From: Gordonibacter sp036659115
Lineage (GTDB): Bacteria; Actinomycetota; Coriobacteriia; Coriobacteriales; Eggerthellaceae
NCBI RefSeq assembly: GCF_036659115.1
Contig: NZ_JAVXDF010000073.1
DNA: 12,192 nt
Reading direction: 5' to 3' (one strand)
The notes beneath the pieces are model-generated. The model worked only from the letters and a program-made list of their open reading frames with translations. It had not been told where the DNA came from and searched no databases. Of the stretch, positions 8,425 to 12,192 are shown in pieces. The stretch's first letter is position 1, and each line of letters begins with the position of its first letter. Position numbers and translations under genes: made by a program.

Positions 8425-9037
8425 GATGTCATCCTTTCATTCGTCGACGCGGCGAACTTGCCGCCTTAACGTACCCGGCGCCGCTGTCCTACTCGAAGCA
8501 ACCATCGGCGCCGCTCTCTTTTCACGTGCCTCTTCCGGCAAAGGAAACCGAGACTTCAACGCCTCGTCGCAGATCATCACCTCCGATGGTTTTGGCAAAG
8601 CTCACGCAAGGCGGCAAGCAAAGCCTTCCAATGTTTCAAGCTGATTGGGTTTTAAAAGAAAAAGCGGGATACTCTGCATCTTTTGAGAAAGCAAGAAAAA
8701 CGAAGGAGTGAAATATCGCAGCAGATCCAACTTCCCGCACACGCCTTTGCGCGCAGATGCTGCGTTACCGCAATCTGTCCTTTCCCTTAAAAGCATCCAC
8801 GCCGCAAACCGCCTTGCTCGGCTCCTTAAACCATGGTCTTAGCTTAACGCGCATACGTTGCTCGTGCGCTTACCGTTCGATATCGCTCGGAAACGATCCG
8901 AAAACCATCGCAGCCAGTTTTGCCGTAAAGAAGGCCTTGTGTGACTTCTTGGAAACAGGGTTCTTTCTTCGCGAAAACAAACATGATCTGTCAACTCAAG
9001 TATTTTTTAGAGAAATATTACAGAGGGGTTGTGCTAC
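8425..9037. other. Long non-coding leader/promoter region of the pilus operon
   Basis: About 610 bp with no supportable gene, lying between the backbone pilin start and the aldehyde dehydrogenase terminator. It must contain the promoter for the minus-strand pilus genes. The only perfect -35-like hexamer I see on that strand is TTGACA (8994-8989), but no convincing -10 box sits 16-18 nt after it, so I do not call a promoter. The 10-mer CGGCGCCGCT occurs twice within about 60 bp, near 8476 and 8506. A 64-codon minus-strand frame (8796-8602) lacks a ribosome site and recognisable features. AT-rich patches occur near 8650-8700 and 9001-9020. Confidence 0.5.
8432..8438 (-). promoter_or_regulatory. 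Ribosome-binding site of the backbone pilin
   Basis: The minus-strand GAAAGGA ends 7 nt before the ATG at 8424. This favours 8424 over the in-frame ATG at 8409, which has only a weaker AGGG 4 nt upstream. Confidence 0.7.
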
Positions 9038-9087
9038 AAAAAAATCCCTACAGCGAGGATGCATCGCTGCATCAAGCTGTAGGGATT
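9038..9087 (-). terminator. Intrinsic terminator of the aldehyde dehydrogenase gene
   Basis: On the minus strand, AATCCCTACAGC and GCTGTAGGGATT form a 12-bp stem (9087-9076 with 9054-9043), directly followed by a run of Ts (9044-9038). The 21-nt loop contains a second small stem, GATGCA/TGCATC, with a 4-nt loop, making a nested hairpin. It lies about 80 nt after the dehydrogenase stop codon. The plus-strand side has no T-run, so termination is one-directional. It separates the dehydrogenase transcript from the pilus operon. Confidence 0.88.
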
Positions 9088-9169
9088 CGTCGAGGAACGC
9101 CTGCCTTGCTCTTTAAAACCCACCCGAACCACACTGCCACCACACACACGCCGTGTGGCTACGGTCGCA

Positions 9170-10654
9170 CTATTTCGCCGGGTAGAAACCGCTGGGCTCT
9201 TCGCCCAAGTTGATCATGATGTTCTTGGCCTGCGTATAGTGCTCGAGCATGATCTTGTGCGTTTCGCGGCCGATGCCGGATTCCTTGTAGCCGCCGAACG
9301 GCGCGCCCGACGGAATCTGGTTGTAGGTGTTCACCCACATGCGGCCCGTCTGCACGCCGCGCGCTACACGGAAAGCGCGGTTGATGTCGCGAGTCCACAC
9401 AGCACCGCCCAGGCCGTACACCGAATCGTTTGCCAGGTCGATGACCTCTTGCTCGTCTTTGAACTTGATGACGACGGCCACCGGCCCGAAGATCTCCTCC
9501 TGAGCCACCCGGCACGAGTTGTTCGGTACCTCGATAAGTGTGGGCTGCATGAACGCGCCACGTGCCAGGTCGCCGTCCTCGATGCGCTCGCCGCCGCAGA
9601 GCACGCGGCCGCCTTCCTGCTTGGCAATGTCGACGTACTCAAGTATCTTCTTCAGCTGCTTCTGGTCGACCTGGCTTCCCATCTGAGTATCGTCTTCCCA
9701 GGGCATGCCTACCTTCACTCGGGAGAACGCCTCGCAGGCGTCTTCCACGAACTTGTCGTAGATGCTCTCGTGCACGAAGATACGGCTACCGGCACAGCAC
9801 ACCTGGCCTTGGTTGAACAGGATGCCCAACTGCACACCGTCGAGCATCATGTCCCACTTGGCATCGGGGAAGATGATGTTGGCGGACTTGCCGCCCAGCT
9901 CGAGCGTGGCCGGGATCAGGCGCTCGGCCGCCGCACGCGCCACGTCGCGGCCCACTTCGGTGGAGCCGGTAAACGCCAGCTTGGATATCTTCGGGTTGTC
10001 CAGGAGGTGCTGCCCCGATTTCGAACCGCGGCCCGTGACCACGTTGAACACGCCGGCCGGGATGATGTCCTGCGTCAGGCGCGCCAACTCGAGCACCGTA
10101 AGCGATGTTGTGGAGGACGGCTTGAACACCGTGCAGTCGCCCGCCGCCAGCACCGGGGCCAGCTTCCACGCGGCCATAAGAAACGGGAAGTTCCAGGGCA
10201 CGATCTGCCCTACCACGCCGATAGGCTCGTGCAGCACCAGCGACATCATGTTGCCGGGCAGCATGTCAACCTCGCCGGTATCGGCCAGAAGCACGCCGGC
10301 GAAGTAACGGAAGTGATCGACCGAATAGGCCACGTCAATGGCGCGCGTCTCGCGGATGGGCTTACCGTTGTCGAGCGACTCCAGCATGGCAAAGTGCTCG
10401 GCGTTCTCCTCGATGATATCCGCTACCTTGTTCAAAATGATGGCACGCTGGGCCTTGTCGGTCTTGCCCCACGTCTCAAATGCCTTCCATGCTGCATCGA
10501 CCGCACGGTCGACGTCGTCTTTCGTCGCATCGGCGATAGTGGAGAGCTGCTCGCCGTTGGCCGGGCAGAACACGTCGAGCGTGCCCCCGTCCGAGGCGTC
10601 AGCCCACTGGCCGCCGATGTAGAGTTGATAGGATTTCTGGGCAGGATTTTTCAT
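9170..10654 (-). CDS. NAD(P)-dependent aldehyde dehydrogenase
   Basis: A complete 494-aa cytosolic enzyme of the aldehyde dehydrogenase superfamily, which oxidises aldehydes to carboxylic acids with NAD+ or NADP+. Seen in the sequence: general base Glu252 in LELGGK; catalytic Cys286 in FNQGQVCCAGSR (spacing of 34 residues, as in human ALDH2 E268-C302); the PWNFP motif; FTGSTEVGR of the nucleotide fold; EEIFGPV; and the C-terminal PFGGYKESGIGRE. Length and motifs match the acetaldehyde/broad-specificity group. After the cofactor-contacting Lys178 the order is KPSS, so a Ser (181) stands where NAD-preferring relatives often have Glu; this could relax cofactor choice (inference). AAAGG lies 9 nt before the ATG. 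G/C-ending codons look commoner than in the flanking pilin genes. It is a single-gene unit with its own terminator and lies between two surface-protein loci. The physiological substrate cannot be told from sequence. Confidence 0.95.
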   Translation of the reverse strand: MKNPAQKSYQLYIGGQWADASDGGTLDVFCPANGEQLSTIADATKDDVDRAVDAAWKAFETWGKTDKAQRAIILNKVADIIEENAEHFAMLESLDNGKPIRETRAIDVAYSVDHFRYFAGVLLADTGEVDMLPGNMMSLVLHEPIGVVGQIVPWNFPFLMAAWKLAPVLAAGDCTVFKPSSTTSLTVLELARLTQDIIPAGVFNVVTGRGSKSGQHLLDNPKISKLAFTGSTEVGRDVARAAAERLIPATLELGGKSANIIFPDAKWDMMLDGVQLGILFNQGQVCCAGSRIFVHESIYDKFVEDACEAFSRVKVGMPWEDDTQMGSQVDQKQLKKILEYVDIAKQEGGRVLCGGERIEDGDLARGAFMQPTLIEVPNNSCRVAQEEIFGPVAVVIKFKDEQEVIDLANDSVYGLGGAVWTRDINRAFRVARGVQTGRMWVNTYNQIPSGAPFGGYKESGIGRETHKIMLEHYTQAKNIMINLGEEPSGFYPAK

Positions 10655-10922
10655 GCTCTCTTACCTTTCATCCGGGCGGCGGCTATTCCGCCGCAGGCAA
10701 CCGGCCATACCGACCGTTCTGATCAGCATAACGTGCGCACGGCAGCAATGCAGTCGCCGTTTTACAAAGTTCTGGCAACGGTCAGGAAACACTGCCGAAC
10801 AAGTAACATTCCCGGACGAACGGCAAGAACGAGCGCGCAGGATGTGCTTGCTATCCCCAAAAAACAACGAAGCATCGCGCAATCCGCAAGCATCAAAGCT
10901 CGAAAGGAAGACGGGGAAGCCG

Positions 10923-10931
10923 CCCCCCCCC
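10923..10931. repeat. Homopolymer run of nine C (G on the minus strand)
   Basis: Nine consecutive Cs lie about 270 bp upstream of the aldehyde dehydrogenase start. Runs of this length are prone to slippage in some bacteria. Here the run is outside any coding region and far from the gene, so a switching role is only a possibility. Confidence 0.9.
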
Positions 10932-10987
10932 AGACGAGAAAAGGATGAGAAACCCTTAGAGGAGAAGCGCTGCAAAAAGAATCGGGT

Positions 10988-11020
10988 AGGACGGTGCGCC
11001 ATTAGTTGGCGCACCGTCCT
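10988..11020 (-). terminator. Strong hairpin, terminator-like (first of a tandem pair)
   Basis: AGGACGGTGCGCCA (10988-11001) pairs perfectly with TGGCGCACCGTCCT (11007-11020) around a 5-nt loop. On the minus strand the stem is followed by ACCCGATTC and then TTTTT, so the T-run is displaced by 9 nt. It may be a backup terminator for the lost minus-strand gene whose 3' end remains at 11102-11203. Confidence 0.5.
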
Positions 11021-11033
11021 CGGCACGCCGAAA

Positions 11034-11066
11034 GCGCGAAGGGCCCCGCAGCAGGGCCCTTCGCGC
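11034..11066 (-). terminator. Strong GC-rich hairpin, probable terminator (second of the pair)
   Basis: GCGCGAAGGGCCC (11034-11046) and GGGCCCTTCGCGC (11054-11066) form a 13-bp perfect stem with a 7-nt loop. The minus-strand 3' flank begins TTTC, a short T-run. It starts 36 nt after the stop codon of the gene remnant at 11102, a normal terminator distance. The plus-strand 3' flank (AATACA) has no T-run. Confidence 0.6.
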
Positions 11067-11101
11067 AATACAAGGAGAGGTGACGAGAGGGGTGTTCGGA
11101 C

Positions 11102-11203
11102 TTACAGATCGCCGCCAGCCAGCCAGTTGTTGTACACAAGGTGCCCGTTGTGCTTGTCCATCTCATCCATCGTGGCTTTACCTACGTTTGAACCGGCATT
11201 TTA
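11102..11203 (-). pseudogene. Probable 3'-terminal remnant of a lost gene
   Basis: Between in-frame stops at 11203-11201 and 11104-11102 lie 33 minus-strand codons whose last part reads HNGHLVYNNWLAGGDL before TAA. This has the amino-acid balance of a real globular C-terminus (Trp, Tyr, Asn, a GG turn), unlike the noise frames around it, and two terminator-like hairpins follow. The upstream part is cut off by a stop codon at 11201, and no continuation is obvious in another frame. The simplest reading is a gene that lost its 5' portion when the neighbouring surface-protein DNA was acquired or rearranged. I do not recognise the family. A short independent peptide starting at an internal Met (11170) is less likely, as its ribosome site is poor. 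Confidence 0.4.
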
Positions 11204-11512
11204 AAGATCCTCAGGAAAAATCAGTCTTTGATACTGTGGGTTCTTCCAATGAATCTGCTTCATTTCGATCAGGTGAAATAGCGTGATACAATCATGGGCC
11301 GCAAGAATCGCCCTCCCTCTCACTGCATCGGCAAAACACACCCGCTTTGCTTGCTCCACACCTAAAGCAGGTCGAAATCCGTTTCCTGGATTCCGACCTG
11401 CTCTCTACAAGAGACTACACCTCCTCAAGTCCTCTGAGCAAAACGCCCTAACAGTACTCCTTCCTATGCTTCTCGGCACCCAAACCAACCGCCAAGGTAG
11501 AAGCTTGCCTAT
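11204..11512. other. Intergenic stretch between the remnant and the partial surface-protein gene
   Basis: About 310 bp with no supportable gene. It contains one strong hairpin (11366-11402) placed as the 3' terminator of the surface-protein gene at the right edge. On the plus strand there is an extended -10-like TGATACAAT (11284-11292), but the -35 position is poor and no gene follows, so no promoter is called. It holds a likely rearrangement boundary with the remnant at 11203. Confidence 0.45.
11366..11402 (-). terminator. Hairpin downstream of the partial surface-protein gene
   Basis: AGCAGGTCGAAATCC (11366-11380) and GGATTCCGACCTGCT (11388-11402) form a 15-bp stem with a 7-nt loop. The one imperfect position is an A-C mismatch on the plus strand but a G-U pair on the minus strand, which favours function on the minus strand. 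It lies 110 nt after the surface-protein stop; the T-run is short (TTTA). Confidence 0.6.
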
Positions 11513-12192
11513 CTAATTACTTCTCCGTTTACGCACAATGCTCACACCTGCGGCCAGCGCAGCAAGAGCGCTTGCTGCCGCAACAACAACTAACGCGATC
11601 GGCAGAGAGTCGCCTGTGGTCACCAGCATTTCTGCCGGAGAGTGATGCTTCACAGGAGTTGCTGGGGTTGTCGGCGGTTCCGGAGTCGGCGGAGTTGGCG
11701 GGATGGGTTTCTTGGGAGTATGCGTGTTCACGATAGTCACCAAGGACGCATCCGTAGCATCAACGGAATAGGTCGGATCTTCATAACCAGGTACCGTCTG
11801 GGTCTCCGCTACCGTGTAGGCGATCTTCTCCCCCGACATTGCCGAGCTCACAGGGAGACCTTTCCAGGTATACGTCCAATCATTGCTTTCGTTGAGAGCT
11901 ACCGACTCGCCAAAGGCAACTCCGTCAGCGTAGAGCTGAACAAGTATATTCTGCGGACGAATACCGTCTCGATCGTTGGCATCATCCCACTGTTTCGTTG
12001 CTGTTATGGTAGCTTCCTGCACCTTATGGAATGTCGTCTCAGATGTCTTGTTTACCTTCTTCGCAACATCGAACATCTGCGCAACGCTGGTAAAGTTCTT
12101 CTCGGCCCACATGCCCGTCTGGCCAGCATCGAACGCCGTGGCAGGGGCGCTCACGCGGAAGGTCAAGTAGGCTTCCTCGCCGTCGGAGAGTT
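11513..12192 (-). CDS. C-terminal part of a Cna-B surface protein/pilin, 5'-partial
   Basis: 225 complete codons are visible and the frame is open through the right edge (LSDGEEAYLTFRV...), so the protein begins outside the window; the TTG at 12166 is an internal Leu, not a start. Visible parts: an unassigned segment (TFRVSAPATAF...); a Cna-B domain (starting about TITATKQWDD and ending VTIVNTHTPK) with the diagnostic KQWDD opening and a VAETQTVPGY box, the kind of domain that forms internal isopeptide bonds in stalks and pilins; a Pro/Thr-rich wall-spanning linker (PIPPTPPTPEPP); and a C-terminal anchor of a hydrophobic segment plus VRKRRSN. The sorting signal reads LVTTGDSLP, with Val in place of the Pro of LPXTG. 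It is transcribed in the same direction as the pilus operon but is separated from it by the dehydrogenase unit. It could be a pilus subunit of another locus or a stand-alone surface protein. Confidence 0.88.
   Translation of the reverse strand, partial: LSDGEEAYLTFRVSAPATAFDAGQTGMWAEKNFTSVAQMFDVAKKVNKTSETTFHKVQEATITATKQWDDANDRDGIRPQNILVQLYADGVAFGESVALNESNDWTYTWKGLPVSSAMSGEKIAYTVAETQTVPGYEDPTYSVDATDASLVTIVNTHTPKKPIPPTPPTPEPPTTPATPVKHHSPAEMLVTTGDSLPIALVVVAAASALAALAAGVSIVRKRRSN

Larger units (their letters stand above)
10655..11101. other. Gene-free stretch upstream of the aldehyde dehydrogenase
   Basis: About 450 bp without a supportable gene. It should hold the dehydrogenase promoter on the minus strand, but I see no convincing -35/-10 pair. 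It contains a run of nine Cs (10923-10931), an A/G-rich plus-strand stretch (10930-10985) and two strong hairpins (10988-11020 and 11034-11066). Frames crossing it on both strands run through the hairpin arms and show no protein-like composition. Confidence 0.5.

Noticed and set aside
8602..8796. A 64-codon minus-strand frame in the pilus leader region
   Set aside because: No ribosome-binding site, no recognisable motif, and position within a likely regulatory leader. I cannot support it as a gene.
8966..8994. A perfect TTGACA on the minus strand as the pilus promoter
   Set aside because: No acceptable -10 box occurs 16-19 nt downstream and it lies over 560 bp from the pilin start, so the hexamer alone is not enough.
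9155..10948. A 597-codon plus-strand open frame opposite the aldehyde dehydrogenase
   Set aside because: It is antisense to a clear enzyme gene. Its His/Arg/Val/Leu-rich composition is what the complement of GC-rich codons gives, and it runs past the gene into non-coding DNA.
10661..11068. A 135-codon minus-strand frame upstream of the dehydrogenase
   Set aside because: It runs through both arms of two strong hairpins and the C-run, and the amino-acid makeup (many Arg, Cys, Phe, Ser) looks like chance.
11284..11365. An extended -10-like TGATACAAT on the plus strand followed by a 23-codon frame and a hairpin
   Set aside because: The -35 position is poor, the ATG would lie ahead of the expected start site, and the hairpin fits better as the terminator of the minus-strand surface protein.
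1..12192. Mobile elements, CRISPR arrays, tRNA or rRNA genes
   Set aside because: I looked for transposase motifs, terminal inverted repeats, regularly spaced repeats and tRNA-like cloverleaf sequence, and saw none.

Overview
The window looks like chromosomal DNA of a high-GC Gram-positive anaerobe. Three open reading frames on the minus strand carry cell-wall sorting signals, one encodes a class C (pilin) sortase, and the backbone subunit has the layout of Gram-positive sortase-assembled pilins. The mix of SpaA/Cna-B pilins, beta-helix surface proteins, a Fic protein and a moderately GC-rich composition would suit the Actinobacteria, perhaps a gut or oral Coriobacteriia/Eggerthellaceae. That placement is an inference from style; no rRNA or other marker gene is present.

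Layout, left to right. (1) Bases 3-971, plus strand: a Fic/DOC-family protein whose N-terminus lies off the left edge. (2) Bases 1034-8424, minus strand: a compact three-gene pilus locus. In transcription order it is a 569-aa backbone pilin (8424-6715), a 1585-aa surface protein with two beta-helix regions (6615-1858), and a 275-aa class C sortase (1861-1034) whose start codon overlaps the previous stop as ATGA. A perfect 14-bp hairpin sits between the backbone and large-protein genes. (3) Bases 8425-9037: a long gene-free leader upstream of the pilus locus. (4) Bases 9170-10654, minus strand: a complete NAD(P)-dependent aldehyde dehydrogenase with its own ribosome-binding site and a good intrinsic terminator (9038-9087), so it is a separate unit. 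(5) Bases 10655-11512: gene-poor DNA with a run of nine Cs, two hairpins, what looks like the surviving 3' end of a lost gene, and a third hairpin. (6) Bases 11513-12192, minus strand: the C-terminal part of another Cna-B surface protein or pilin that runs off the right edge.

How the genes work together: the backbone pilin supplies a pilin-motif lysine (K191 in VYPK) and an LPNTG sorting signal. The class C sortase should cleave that signal and join subunits through the lysine. The 1585-aa protein ends in a SpaA-like domain and an LPFVG-type signal, and most likely sits at the pilus tip or is anchored as a large adhesin. The partial surface protein at the right edge carries a different unorthodox signal (LVTTG) and may belong to a neighbouring surface-protein locus. 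The aldehyde dehydrogenase and the Fic protein have no visible functional link to the pilus.

I did not find a clearly new system. The most unusual items are the double beta-helix, cysteine-rich adhesin, the set of divergent sorting signals, the hairpin inside the pilus operon, and the gene remnant next to tandem hairpins.
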